The notes: generated by a model from the letters alone, not told the origin. A stretch of 64,000 nucleotides of DNA from Kaistella pullorum (GCF_014837035.1 NZ_JACSPS010000001.1:862374-926373), one strand, 5' to 3'. Positions 1-8,173 are shown, counted from the stretch's first letter. Numbers and translations: made by a program.

Positions 1-1
1 C

Positions 2-235
2 GATCTAGATGCGTTCGATCCGTCACTCGCGCCTTCAACCGGAACACCGGAGCCGGGCGGTCTAGAGTGGTACCCAACTTTAGAATTATTGAAAAAAGTA
101 TTCGAAAAGTGCAATGTTGTTGCTTTTGATATTGTAGAATTAATGGATTCGCCGATGCCGAAACCAAGCGCTTTCCTAGCAGCGAAACTTTATTATAAGA
201 TGCTGGCGTATTATCATTTGGGAAGAGCAAAGTAA
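2..235 (+). CDS. Ureohydrolase (arginase/agmatinase family), C-terminal fragment
   Basis: The reading frame is open from the left edge, so only the last 77 residues are present. They begin with DLDAFDPSLAP followed by TGTPEPGG, the ureohydrolase signature whose aspartates bind the two-manganese centre of arginase, agmatinase and formimidoylglutamase. The rest (FDIVELMDSP, then LAAKLYYKMLAYY) is the usual C-terminal helix region of the family. Members hydrolyse a guanidino or formimino group to release urea or formamide. The substrate cannot be decided without the N-terminal half; an agmatinase/arginase-type enzyme is the better guess over formimidoylglutamase. A simple hairpin terminator follows about 45 bp downstream. 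Confidence 0.85.
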   Translation, partial: DLDAFDPSLAPSTGTPEPGGLEWYPTLELLKKVFEKCNVVAFDIVELMDSPMPKPSAFLAAKLYYKMLAYYHLGRAK

Positions 236-280
236 AAACAGCCAGGTAAAAAGAGCCAGGAATCTAGAATCAAGAAAAAG

Positions 281-312
281 ATGCTTTCCATAATTTTTGG
301 AAAGCATTTTTT
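281..312 (+). terminator. Rho-independent terminator after the ureohydrolase
   Basis: Perfect 9-bp stem ATGCTTTCC / GGAAAGCAT with a 9-nt loop, followed by a run of five T. It lies 45 bp after the ureohydrolase stop. Confidence 0.85.
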
Positions 313-352
313 GTATTGTATTTAAAAAAGAGACCTTTTTAATGTTTTTTCA

Positions 353-474
353 CCGGAAAGTCTCAAACACACGTGCGACAAGCTTTCCGGTGTTCCGGAA
401 AGTCCCAAACACATGTTCAACAAACTTTCCGGAAGACCCGAAAAGTCCAAACACTCGTGCGACAAACTTTCGGG
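353..474. repeat. Three 42-bp tandem units, each an inverted repeat
   Basis: Units start at 353, 395 and 437 with an exact 42-bp spacing. Each begins CCGGAAAG (CCCGAAAA in the third) and ends with its complement CTTTCCGG (CTTTCGGG in the third), so every unit can form its own hairpin. The interior resembles CAAACACnCGTGCGACAA with a few substitutions. In the third unit both arms changed together, so pairing is kept. It fills the space between the ureohydrolase terminator and the 3' end of the convergent hydrolase. No credible coding capacity is seen in it. Confidence 0.85.
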
Positions 475-508
475 AAATTGGGTAATGCAATTCAATGTTG
501 TGTTGTCT

Positions 509-2365
509 TTATTTCAAAACATCAACTTCCAAAGAACTGTCGCCAAAAACGTTTATAAAGGCTTTTGTGTAATCATCTTTAGTAGCGAAGTTCGGATTGT
601 CCAAAAATTTCTGAGGATTTACAGAAAACAGCGGAAACCACGTGCTTGAAATCTGAACCTGGATTCTGTGACCTTTTTTGAAGGTATGCACCACGTCCTG
701 CAACCTGAAATTCACGGCCATTTTTTGATTCGGCACCAGGGCTTCCGGCTTTTCGCGTGAGTTCCGGAATCTTGCAGGCATTATTTCGCTGCGAACCATC
801 TGGTGGTAATTTCCGTAAACCACGCCGTCTTTCTTTTCTGTGGGTTTGAAGTCTCCCGGATAGACATCGATAAGTTTGAGCGCAAAATCTGCATCGGTAG
901 AAGTAGAGGAAATATTGAGTTTGGCTAAAATTTCGCCTGCAAAAGTGAGGTCTTCCGTGAGTACATCGGTTGTGAATGTGATCACATCCGGCCTTCCCAC
1001 AGCGAAACGCTGGTCTTCGCTCATATAATTTCGCGGTGTGAACCCGTTGAAGTCTTTCAGTTTATCTGAACTTAAAACCGGATTGTTCGGATCGCTGTAA
1101 TACTCCGAGATTGAGTTGGAAGCTGCCGGTTTCAGGGTTCCGTCTGCGAGGAAAAAGTTGACTTTCTGCGCGTTTTTAGGCGGATAAACATCAAATTCTT
1201 TCCATTCTTTCTTTCCGGTATCATACATCATCGCTTCGGGCAAACCGGCCTCAGCTTTGGAATTCCCTTTAAGATAATGACTGAAAAATTTCGTTTCCAG
1301 ATTTTTTTGATAATAGGTCGCAATGCTGTCTCCGAAATAAATTTCATTGTGAAAATGTTTCCCGGTTTCCCGGCTCCACGCGCCGTGCGAGAATGGTCCC
1401 ATCACGATGGTGTTTTTAGCTTTTGGGCTCGTTTTCTCAATGGTTTTATAAATATTTAGAGGTCCGGACAGATCTTCAGCATCAAACCAGCCGCCAACGG
1501 TCATCACCGCGTGCTTCACGTTTTTTAAGTGTGGTAGCAGACTTCTTTTTTGCCAGAATTCATCATAATTCGGATGATTCATAATCTCGGTCATAAAGAA
1601 ATTGTCTTTGTAGTATTTATCATAGCCGTCTTTCAGCGTTCCCATATCACGGTAAAACTTTAAGCCGTCCTCTGAAGTGGATTTAATCATGCTGTCGCTG
1701 TACCACGCCTTATTTTCAGCTTTTGTCTTTTGGACGCCGAAAACCGGAAAGGTCTTGAAGTAACCCAGCATAAACTTGCCATTGTGCAGAAAATCATCAT
1801 TCCAGAAATCTGAAATCGGAGCCTGCGGCGATGAAGCTACAAGCGCCGGATGATCCGCCAATATCCCTGCAGCCGTGTAGAATCCGGGATAAGAAGTGCC
1901 GTATTGGCCCACTTTGCCGTTATTGTTTTTTACATTTTTAAGCAACCATTCAATCGTATCGTAAGTGTCCGTGCTTTCATCAACATCTTTTTTGGTTTTG
2001 CGCTCCACCTGTGGCGTCATATTGGTGAAGGTGCCTTCGCTCATGTACCGGCCGCGCACATCCTGATAGACGAAAATATATTTGTCATTCATCAGCAACT
2101 TGTTGGGGCCCAGCGATGCACGGTATTCGTTTTCGCCATATGGCGCGATGCTGTAGCAGGTACGCTGCATGATGAAAGGGTATTTCTGAGACTTCGAAAT
2201 GCCTTTTGGAATATAAATGGCAGTGAAGAGTTTTACACCATCGCGCATCGGGATGTACACTTCCTGTTTCGTGTAATTATCTTTTACAAATGTATTGTCG
2301 GGACGCGTCTGCGCGAATGTGGAGAGTACGCAGAAAATCAGCGCAAATTCCAGGAATTTTTTCAT
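509..2365 (-). CDS. Secreted CocE/NonD family hydrolase (X-Pro dipeptidyl-peptidase / alpha-amino-acid ester hydrolase type)
   Basis: An alpha/beta-hydrolase of 618 residues. I chose the start at MKKFLEFALIFCVLSTFAQ because it gives a clean Sec signal peptide; the frame stays open upstream but without one. The nucleophile elbow is GTSYPG (Ser158). The acid/base histidine is probably in GPFSHGAWS in the second third. The C-terminal part is rich in beta strands, as expected for the jelly-roll domain of this family. Members cleave acyl groups from amines or esters (glutaryl-7-ACA acylase, cocaine esterase, alpha-amino-acid ester hydrolase, Xaa-Pro dipeptidases). Probably periplasmic or exported and used on peptides or esters. 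Divergent from alkB with a 64-bp gap. Substrate unknown. Confidence 0.85.
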   Translation of the reverse strand: MKKFLEFALIFCVLSTFAQTRPDNTFVKDNYTKQEVYIPMRDGVKLFTAIYIPKGISKSQKYPFIMQRTCYSIAPYGENEYRASLGPNKLLMNDKYIFVYQDVRGRYMSEGTFTNMTPQVERKTKKDVDESTDTYDTIEWLLKNVKNNNGKVGQYGTSYPGFYTAAGILADHPALVASSPQAPISDFWNDDFLHNGKFMLGYFKTFPVFGVQKTKAENKAWYSDSMIKSTSEDGLKFYRDMGTLKDGYDKYYKDNFFMTEIMNHPNYDEFWQKRSLLPHLKNVKHAVMTVGGWFDAEDLSGPLNIYKTIEKTSPKAKNTIVMGPFSHGAWSRETGKHFHNEIYFGDSIATYYQKNLETKFFSHYLKGNSKAEAGLPEAMMYDTGKKEWKEFDVYPPKNAQKVNFFLADGTLKPAASNSISEYYSDPNNPVLSSDKLKDFNGFTPRNYMSEDQRFAVGRPDVITFTTDVLTEDLTFAGEILAKLNISSTSTDADFALKLIDVYPGDFKPTEKKDGVVYGNYHQMVRSEIMPARFRNSREKPEALVPNQKMAVNFRLQDVVHTFKKGHRIQVQISSTWFPLFSVNPQKFLDNPNFATKDDYTKAFINVFGDSSLEVDVLK

Positions 2366-2429
2366 GAATGATAATTTTGTCCGAAAGTATAAAAAACATA
2401 CTAAATTTAAGAGGTAAAAACGCGGAATA

Positions 2430-3044
2430 ATGAGCTTATTTGATAATAATTCGGATCCAAACATCAATCTTTTGCCACACGACGGTACTGTAAATTACTA
2501 TGGGAAGATTTTAACTAAAGATGAGGCCGACCGATTTCAACAGGCACTTTTGAATACCATCCAATGGCGCAATGATGAGGCCGTGATTTTCGGTAAAAAA
2601 ATCCTCACAAAGCGCAAAGTAGCGTGGTACGGCGATGAAGAATTTAAATATACCTACTCTAAAACGACCAAAACCGCACTTCCCTGGACTGCGGAACTGC
2701 TGGAGCTAAAGAAAATTTGCGAGGCAGAAACAGGTGAGATATTCAATTCGTGTTTGCTCAATCTCTATCATTCCGGCGACGAGGGAATGGCCTGGCACAG
2801 CGATGCGGAGAAAGATCTAATGAAAAATGGCGCCATCGGATCCATGAGTCTGGGTGCTGAAAGAAAGTTTGCATTTAAACATAAATCAACCGGTGAAAAA
2901 ATTGAGCTGATGCTGGAACACGGCAGTTTGCTCGTGATGAAAGACGAAACCCAAACGTTCTGGCTGCATCGGCTGCCGCCCACGAAGAAGGTGAGCGAAC
3001 CGAGAATCAACCTTACTTTCCGCACGATTCAAAATATCTCTTAA
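2430..3044 (+). CDS. alkB: AlkB-like 2-oxoglutarate/Fe(II) dioxygenase
   Basis: 204 residues. The iron ligands are visible as WHSDAE (His123, Asp125) and His180 in WLHRLPP. The 2-oxoglutarate-binding arginines lie in PRINLTFR (Arg192, Arg198). The NLYHSGDEGMAWHSD stretch is typical of bacterial AlkB/ALKBH2-type repair dioxygenases, which oxidatively remove methyl groups from N1-methyladenine and N3-methylcytosine in DNA or RNA. The small N-terminal lid ends around residue 85. Cytoplasmic; no signal peptide. Starts at ATG 64 bp from the divergent hydrolase. No ada-type regulator is adjacent, so regulation is not evident here. Confidence 0.9.
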   Translation: MSLFDNNSDPNINLLPHDGTVNYYGKILTKDEADRFQQALLNTIQWRNDEAVIFGKKILTKRKVAWYGDEEFKYTYSKTTKTALPWTAELLELKKICEAETGEIFNSCLLNLYHSGDEGMAWHSDAEKDLMKNGAIGSMSLGAERKFAFKHKSTGEKIELMLEHGSLLVMKDETQTFWLHRLPPTKKVSEPRINLTFRTIQNIS

Positions 3045-3126
3045 GCGTGGGAACTAAAAAGCTTAAAATATGTCCGTTGAGGAAAAATACCTGAAAAATT
3101 GTGAAAAGTTTAATACTTGTTAGCTA

Positions 3127-3155
3127 TTTGGCATCAATTTTAATGGCTAAATTTG
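3127..3155 (+). promoter_or_regulatory. Bacteroidota-type promoter for the BON genes
   Basis: TTTG at 3127-3130, a 17-nt spacer, then TAAATTTG at 3148-3155, close to the flavobacterial consensus (TTTG, 17-23 nt, TAnnTTTG). The downstream gene starts 29 bp later. Confidence 0.65.
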
Positions 3156-3184
3156 AAATTACTAAATCATAAAATCATCAAACT

Positions 3185-3664
3185 ATGAAAAAACTAATTG
3201 CAGCCTCAACTCTCGTATTGGCGGTTTCATTTACATCTGTAGCGTGCAAGAAGAAGGTGACTGATGCCGATCTTCAGACGCAGGCAACTACCGTAGTTAC
3301 TGCGAATCCTCAGGCAACTGTGGAAGTGAAAGACGGTACGGCACATCTTAGCGGTACTTTTGAAGATGAAGCCTCACGTGATCAGATGATTGCATCTTTA
3401 AAGGCAATTCCAGGAATCAAAGACGTTATGGACATGTCCAAAATAGAGGCGCCTGTGGTAGTGGAAACTGTGTCCGCAGTAGATCCGGCTGTTCAGCAAA
3501 AAGTGACTGACGCCGTGAAAGACTTCCCTTCAGTTTCTGTAGAAGTTGTAAATGGCGAACTCACCCTTACCGGAAACGTTTCACCGGAGCAGGCAAGAAA
3601 AATCAAGATGTCTGTAGATGCCCTTCAGGCCGGCAAAGTAAATTATAATTATACCGTAAAATAA
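3185..3664 (+). CDS. BON-domain lipoprotein
   Basis: 159 residues. The signal sequence MKKLIAASTLVLAVSF ends at a lipobox-like TSVAC, and the mature protein would begin CKKK. The rest holds two BON-like repeats of about 60 residues each: one with TVEVKDGTAHLSGTFED, the second with VSVEVVNGELTLTGNV. BON domains bind phospholipid or act as envelope-stability modules, as in OsmY and DolP. It is likely a periplasmic lipoprotein. The next gene, also BON-containing, starts 5 bp after its stop, so they form a two-gene unit behind the promoter at 3127-3155. Function beyond the domain is unknown. Confidence 0.8.
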   Translation: MKKLIAASTLVLAVSFTSVACKKKVTDADLQTQATTVVTANPQATVEVKDGTAHLSGTFEDEASRDQMIASLKAIPGIKDVMDMSKIEAPVVVETVSAVDPAVQQKVTDAVKDFPSVSVEVVNGELTLTGNVSPEQARKIKMSVDALQAGKVNYNYTVK

Positions 3665-3669
3665 TAGCT

Positions 3670-4089
3670 ATGAGTACATTACAGGATAAATACGCCGGTG
3701 TAATCGCTGCAGCACAGTCTGCGGGAATCCGGAATCTTCAGATTGCCGAGCAGGACGGTATTTTATACGTTTCAGGCGATGCCGCTTCTAGCGCCGCGAA
3801 AGACAGTGTCTGGAATGCTTTAGGCGCGATCGATACAACGTATTCTGCATCAGATATTAATTTAAATGTGCAGGTTTCAGGCCTTTCGGCAGGCTCATCA
3901 CTTACCGTGGCTACAGATAATTCAAACCTGAATATCCGCCAGGAAGCTTCTACCGACGCCGCAATCGTGGGCAAGGCAGGCAAAGGCGACAGCGTAACAC
4001 TGGTGGAGCAAACCTCCGATGACTGGTGGAAAGTACGCACCGCAGATGGCGTGGAAGGTTATGCTTACTCGCGCTATCTCCGTTCATAG
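3670..4089 (+). CDS. BON + bacterial SH3 (SH3b) protein
   Basis: 139 residues with no signal peptide. Residues 1-70 look like a single BON-type domain (GILYVSGDAASSAAKDSVW). Residues about 78-139 form an SH3b domain (LNIRQEAS, then DDWWKVRT and GVEGYAYSRYL), a fold often used to bind peptidoglycan or peptides. The arrangement recalls Kbp/YgaU, a cytoplasmic BON-LysM potassium sensor, with SH3b in place of LysM; that comparison is inference. Five bp behind the BON lipoprotein and followed by a strong terminator, so it is the last gene of a two-gene operon. Confidence 0.75.
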   Translation: MSTLQDKYAGVIAAAQSAGIRNLQIAEQDGILYVSGDAASSAAKDSVWNALGAIDTTYSASDINLNVQVSGLSAGSSLTVATDNSNLNIRQEASTDAAIVGKAGKGDSVTLVEQTSDDWWKVRTADGVEGYAYSRYLRS

Positions 4090-4114
4090 AAAGTCTTTTC
4101 GTTATATATTTGGT

Positions 4115-4144
4115 AACCTCTGGATTTGTTTCAGAGGTTTTTTT
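4115..4144 (+). terminator. Terminator of the BON operon
   Basis: Perfect 8-bp stem AACCTCTG / CAGAGGTT, 9-nt loop, then a T tract to 4144. 26 bp after the SH3b gene. Confidence 0.85.
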
Positions 4145-4152
4145 ATGGGCCA

Positions 4153-4242
4153 TCCCGAAAAATTGCCCGCGCTATTGTCCGCGCCAATTTTCGGGACCGC
4201 GCTCTCCGTTACAATCTCCGCGGTCTTTTCAGGCCGCGGAGG
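4153..4242. repeat. Intergenic double-hairpin element
   Basis: Two GC-rich inverted repeats lie between the BON terminator and the symporter promoter. The first pairs CCCGAAAA at 4154 with TTTTCGGG ending at 4195 and extends inward through CCCGCG/CGCG. The second pairs CTCCGCGG (4216-4223) with CCGCGGAG (4234-4241). It is followed by GATTTTCACTGCGATCGC. No T tract follows, so neither is a standard terminator. From memory, similar palindromes with a variable stem recur between genes in Chryseobacterium-type genomes; only a genome search would confirm it. Confidence 0.6.
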
Positions 4243-4301
4243 ATTTTCACTGCGATCGCTTGTCCGGCGCAGTTTCCCAAATTTATGTATGTTAAAAAAA
4301 C

Positions 4302-4309
4302 TATATTTG
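4302..4309 (+). promoter_or_regulatory. Promoter -7 element for the DAACS symporter
   Basis: TATATTTG matches TAnnTTTG, 26 bp before the chosen ATG at 4336. No clear TTTG is seen at -33. The site supports starting the gene at 4336 rather than at in-frame codons upstream, which would lie inside the hairpin element. Confidence 0.55.
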
Positions 4310-4335
4310 TAACCTTACACACAACAAAAATTAAC

Positions 4336-5586
4336 ATGAAAGGTCAAAACAAGCTTTTTATTGCCATCGTAGTGGCGCTCATCATAGGAGTGATCATGGG
4401 TGGGGTGGTACACACACAGTTTCCCGAAAATGCAGAAGGATTTTCCACCAACATCAAACTTTTGGGAACGATATTCATCCGTCTGGTGCAGATGATCATC
4501 GCACCGCTTGTTTTCACCACGCTTGTTGTAGGTATCGCTAAGATGAGTGATATGCGGATGATAGGCCGTGTGGGCACGAAAGCCATGCTGTGGTTTATCA
4601 CAGCGTCTTTGGTTTCCCTGATGATCGGACTTATTTTTGTAAACTGGCTCGAACCGGGTTACGTAATGCAACTAGAAAAACCCGCGGCGGATGCAGCTGG
4701 AGATGTGGTGGCAAACAGCCAGGGACTTTCATTGGAACAGTTCGTAAAACACATCATCCCGAAAAGTTTGTTCGAAGCTTTCGCGACCAACGAGGTCCTG
4801 CAGATCGTCGTGTTTTCCATTATGTTTGGCGTTGCCCTCGCTAACATGGGTGAAGATTATACAAAACCGATCGTTCGCGCGCTCGATATCCTTGCTCACG
4901 CCATCCTGAAAATGGTAGGCTATATCATGTGGTTTGCACCTTTTGGTGTTTTAGGAGCTATTGCCGCAGTAGTTGCAACGAACGGATTTGATATATTCAA
5001 AGTATACGCAATTTACCTCCGCGACTTCTTCTTCGCGTTGGCCATCCTGTGGCTAGTTCTGTGTATTGTCGGCTATTTAATTCTTGGAAACAGACTTTTT
5101 GAACTATTAAGAAGAATAAAAGAGCCGTTGCTTATCGCGTTTTCCACCACAAGTTCAGAAGCGGTTTTCCCGAAACTCGTGGAAGAACTCGAAAGATTTG
5201 GCTGTAACAACCGTATCGTTTCCTTTATTCTACCGCTGGGTTACTCTTTCAACCTCGACGGAAGTATGATGTACATGACGTTCGCCGCGATATTCATTGC
5301 ACAGATCTACGGAATTGATATGTCGCTCGGGCAGCAGATAATCATGCTGTTGGTTTTGATGCTTACCTCGAAGGGGATCGCGGGCGTTCCGCGTGCCAGC
5401 CTCGTGATCATTGTGGCAACATGCACAATGTTCGGCATTCCGCCTGAAGGAATCGCGCTAATTCTTCCAATCGATCACTTCTGCGATATGGGTAGAAGTA
5501 TGACTAATGTTTTAGGAAATGCGCTCGCTACTTCCGCTGTTTCTAAGTGGGAAGGTCAGCTTGATAACCACGGCGGGGATCTTTAA
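4336..5586 (+). CDS. Dicarboxylate/amino acid:cation symporter (DAACS family)
   Basis: 416 residues starting MKGQNKLFIAIVVALIIG, with about eight hydrophobic segments. Family hallmarks are the serine-rich re-entrant loop FSTTSSEAVFPK, the FNLDGSMMYMTFAAIFIAQ segment that carries the cation-binding motif, and the late GIALILPIDHFCDMGRS segment. Members (GltP, DctA, Glt homologues) take up glutamate, aspartate or C4-dicarboxylates across the inner membrane with Na+ or H+. The substrate cannot be told from sequence alone. It is followed after 36 bp by the carrier brnQ in the same frame, so the two uptake genes may be co-transcribed. Confidence 0.9.
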   Translation: MKGQNKLFIAIVVALIIGVIMGGVVHTQFPENAEGFSTNIKLLGTIFIRLVQMIIAPLVFTTLVVGIAKMSDMRMIGRVGTKAMLWFITASLVSLMIGLIFVNWLEPGYVMQLEKPAADAAGDVVANSQGLSLEQFVKHIIPKSLFEAFATNEVLQIVVFSIMFGVALANMGEDYTKPIVRALDILAHAILKMVGYIMWFAPFGVLGAIAAVVATNGFDIFKVYAIYLRDFFFALAILWLVLCIVGYLILGNRLFELLRRIKEPLLIAFSTTSSEAVFPKLVEELERFGCNNRIVSFILPLGYSFNLDGSMMYMTFAAIFIAQIYGIDMSLGQQIIMLLVLMLTSKGIAGVPRASLVIIVATCTMFGIPPEGIALILPIDHFCDMGRSMTNVLGNALATSAVSKWEGQLDNHGGDL

Positions 5587-5622
5587 TACATTTATTTAGG
5601 TTTAAAATTTAATAAGTCAGCC

Positions 5623-6936
5623 TTGAAAAACAAACTGGGTACAGCGGTAACATTGGGTTTCGCGCTGTTTGCAATGTTCTTTGGCGCGGGCAATCTTGTA
5701 TTGCCGCCCTTTATAGGCCTGCAATCCGGAGATGAATGGTTTGCTGCCGTTTCGGGTTTCTTCACTACAGGTATCATCGCACCATTTTTAGGTGTGCTCA
5801 CCGTAGTGCTGTTCGGAACTTCTTTTACCGATCTTGGCAAAAAAGTGAACCCTACAATTGTAACCGTGCTCGCGCTGCTGATTATGCTCTGTATCGGACC
5901 TTTTGTGGCGATACCGCGTACTGCCGCTGCGACATTTGAAATCGGCATCCAGCCTGCTTTCACGGGTTTTAATCCGGTTGTCTTTTCGGTTTTATTTTTT
6001 TCGGTTGTGTTCTTTTTGTCGGTTTCACCGTCAAAGATCGTAGATATCATCGGCAATTTCCTTACGCCTTTTCTGATCATCAGTCTGGGGGTACTGGTGG
6101 TTTTAGGACTTTTAAATCCAACCGCAATTGCCCTCGAAACGGATCTGAGCGCGCAGGAGTCTTATGTTTACGCATTCCATCAAGGCTATCAAACTTTAGA
6201 TGTTCTGGCATCTGTCATTTTCGCGGGCATCATCATTTCCGCCGCCATTGATAAAGGTTTTACCAACGCTAATGAGCGGTTTAAAATAACAGTTTTCGCC
6301 GGTCTTATTTCTATGATGGCCCTGCTTTTCATCTACGGCGGCCTGATTTATCTTGGTGCACATTCAGGGATTTCGGTGTCACAGGAGATTTCACGCGTGG
6401 ATCTGCTGCTCTCTATTTCGAGAGCGGTGATGGGAACTAATGGTACAGTCGTAATTTCTATGGCGGTGGCACTCGCTTGCCTCACAACAGCGATTGCACT
6501 CACGGCCGCGATGGGCAGTTTTATCGATAAGTTGACGAAGGGGAAAATCAGTTACCGTGTTGCTGTAATACTTACATGCATCGTTTCGGGCTATTTTTCG
6601 GTGAAAAGCGTTGATGAAATCATCGAATATGCGGTGGTGATCTTAAGTTTTGTCTATCCGATCACATTCGCGCTTATACTGACACTTTTATTCTTTGGCA
6701 AAATAATTTTTTCGAAATCACCTTATATCGCAGCAATTGCAACAGCGGGCGTCGTGGCGTCGCTAGCGGTATTCAAACATTTCGGTCTGTTCAGTGAGCA
6801 GATTGATGTTTTGAACACCTGGTTGCCACTGTCTGAGCATGAACTTGGCTGGGTTTTGCCTTCCTTCCTTGCATTCTTCATTACTGCTGGCTTAAACCGT
6901 GGCCTGCGAAAGTCCCGGAATACGTCACCTTCCTGA
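5623..6936 (+). CDS. brnQ: Branched-chain amino acid carrier (LIVCS/BrnQ family)
   Basis: 437 residues with about twelve hydrophobic segments. It starts at TTG: the resulting MKNKLGTAVTLGFALFAMFFGAG aligns with the usual BrnQ N-terminus (GFALFxxFFGAGNLxxPP). The first in-frame ATG would remove the first membrane segment. BrnQ proteins import leucine, isoleucine and valine with Na+ or H+. The conserved GNLVLPPFIGLQSG loop and the IAVATAxMGSF-like ALTAAMGSFIDKLTKG segment are present. Located 36 bp after the DAACS symporter, probably one operon of amino-acid uptake genes. Confidence 0.9.
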   Translation: MKNKLGTAVTLGFALFAMFFGAGNLVLPPFIGLQSGDEWFAAVSGFFTTGIIAPFLGVLTVVLFGTSFTDLGKKVNPTIVTVLALLIMLCIGPFVAIPRTAAATFEIGIQPAFTGFNPVVFSVLFFSVVFFLSVSPSKIVDIIGNFLTPFLIISLGVLVVLGLLNPTAIALETDLSAQESYVYAFHQGYQTLDVLASVIFAGIIISAAIDKGFTNANERFKITVFAGLISMMALLFIYGGLIYLGAHSGISVSQEISRVDLLLSISRAVMGTNGTVVISMAVALACLTTAIALTAAMGSFIDKLTKGKISYRVAVILTCIVSGYFSVKSVDEIIEYAVVILSFVYPITFALILTLLFFGKIIFSKSPYIAAIATAGVVASLAVFKHFGLFSEQIDVLNTWLPLSEHELGWVLPSFLAFFITAGLNRGLRKSRNTSPS

Positions 6937-6991
6937 TTGATGTCAGGTTTAACTTACTTTTTATTCATTCTAAATTACAGATTAAATTACG

Positions 6992-6999
6992 TAAATTTG
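6992..6999 (+). promoter_or_regulatory. Promoter -7 element for mrp
   Basis: TAAATTTG fits TAnnTTTG and lies 22 bp before the mrp ATG; no clear -33 element is visible. Confidence 0.5.
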
Positions 7000-7021
7000 C
7001 CTTTCAATCAGAGCAAATATT

Positions 7022-8125
7022 ATGTTGACCAAAGATAAAGTTCAGGCCTTTCTAAAAGAAATTGAAGTTGATGATTTAGTGCACAATTTCCAGGTAATGG
7101 GCAAAGATGTGTATATTGATATGACCGCGCATTCACCGGCCATGCATGAAAAAAAGAAACTTGAAGCCGCAATGAAACAGGCTTTTTCTTCCCAGTTCGG
7201 TGAAGATGTTGTCTTAAAGCTTAAAATAGCTTCACCGGAACCGTCGGAAATTCAACAAAGCCAGATCAAAGGCAAGCAGATTCCGGGAATCCAGAATATT
7301 ATCGCAGTTGCGTCCGGCAAAGGTGGCGTGGGTAAGTCTACGGTAGCTGCAAATCTCGCGGTTACATTAGCCAAAATGGGCTTTAAAGTAGGAATTTTAG
7401 ATGCCGATATTTACGGTCCGTCTGTCCCAACTATGTTTGATACAGAAGGTGCAAAACCTCTTTCTGTAGAGATCGACGGGAAGAATCTGATGAAACCAAT
7501 CGAAAATTATGGCGTGAAAATGCTGTCGATTGGCTATTTTTCCGGTGCGAACCAAGCGGTGGTTTGGCGTGGTCCTATGGCGAGCAAAGCATTGAATCAA
7601 ATGATTCGTGATGCGGCTTGGGGCGAACTTGATTTTCTGTTGATCGACCTTCCTCCGGGGACGGGTGACATTCACCTTTCCATCATTCAGGAAGTTCCGG
7701 TTACCGGCGCCGTGATTGTGAGTACACCTCAGCATATTGCTTTAGCCGATGTACGTAAAGGTATTGCGATGTTCCAGATGGAAAGCATCAACATTCCGGT
7801 GCTTGGACTCATCGAAAATATGTCTTATTTTACCCCTGAAGAACTTCCGGAAAACAAATATTATATTTTTGGCAAACAGGGCGCGCAGTATCTTGCTGAG
7901 GACCTCGGCATCCCGGTTTTGGGTGAAATTCCAATCGTACAGAGTATCCGTGAAGCCAGCGATGTAGGTCGTCCGGCATCATTGCAGGAAGGGACACTTA
8001 TCGGTGATGTGTACAAAAAGGTTGCGCAGAATATGATAGAAAGTCTTGTGGAAAGGAATAAAAACCTGCCGGCGACAGAAGCGGTGAAAATCACTACCAT
8101 GGCTGGCTGCTCTCCGAAGAAATAA
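7022..8125 (+). CDS. mrp: Mrp/NBP35 family Fe-S cluster carrier ATPase
   Basis: 367 residues. Residues 1-75 form a MIP18/DUF59-type domain, and from about residue 90 there is a deviant Walker A ATPase (SGKGGVGKST, Lys100/Lys105) with ILDADIYGPS and IDLPPGTGD. ApbC/Mrp proteins bind and transfer [4Fe-4S] clusters in the cytoplasm, usually through a CxxC after MSYF. Here the segment reads ENMSYFTPEELPENKYYIFG with no CxxC; I recall this being normal for Bacteroidota members. The only late cysteine is in MAGCSPKK. It is followed after 48 bp by a NifU-type scaffold, which supports an Fe-S role. Confidence 0.92.
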   Translation: MLTKDKVQAFLKEIEVDDLVHNFQVMGKDVYIDMTAHSPAMHEKKKLEAAMKQAFSSQFGEDVVLKLKIASPEPSEIQQSQIKGKQIPGIQNIIAVASGKGGVGKSTVAANLAVTLAKMGFKVGILDADIYGPSVPTMFDTEGAKPLSVEIDGKNLMKPIENYGVKMLSIGYFSGANQAVVWRGPMASKALNQMIRDAAWGELDFLLIDLPPGTGDIHLSIIQEVPVTGAVIVSTPQHIALADVRKGIAMFQMESINIPVLGLIENMSYFTPEELPENKYYIFGKQGAQYLAEDLGIPVLGEIPIVQSIREASDVGRPASLQEGTLIGDVYKKVAQNMIESLVERNKNLPATEAVKITTMAGCSPKK

Positions 8126-8173
8126 TTAAAAAATGCGCAAAGCAACATTTTGCGCAGCAAAAATAGAGTCTCT

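Noticed and set aside
297-485. Small open frame on the plus strand with repeated SNTRATSFP-like peptides
   Set aside because: The peptide repeats only mirror the 42-bp tandem repeat, and the frame starts within the terminator. Overlapping frames of equal quality exist.
4019-4312. Open frames running through the hairpin element at 4153-4242
   Set aside because: They overlap a terminator and GC palindromes and resemble no protein; the real symporter start is at 4336.
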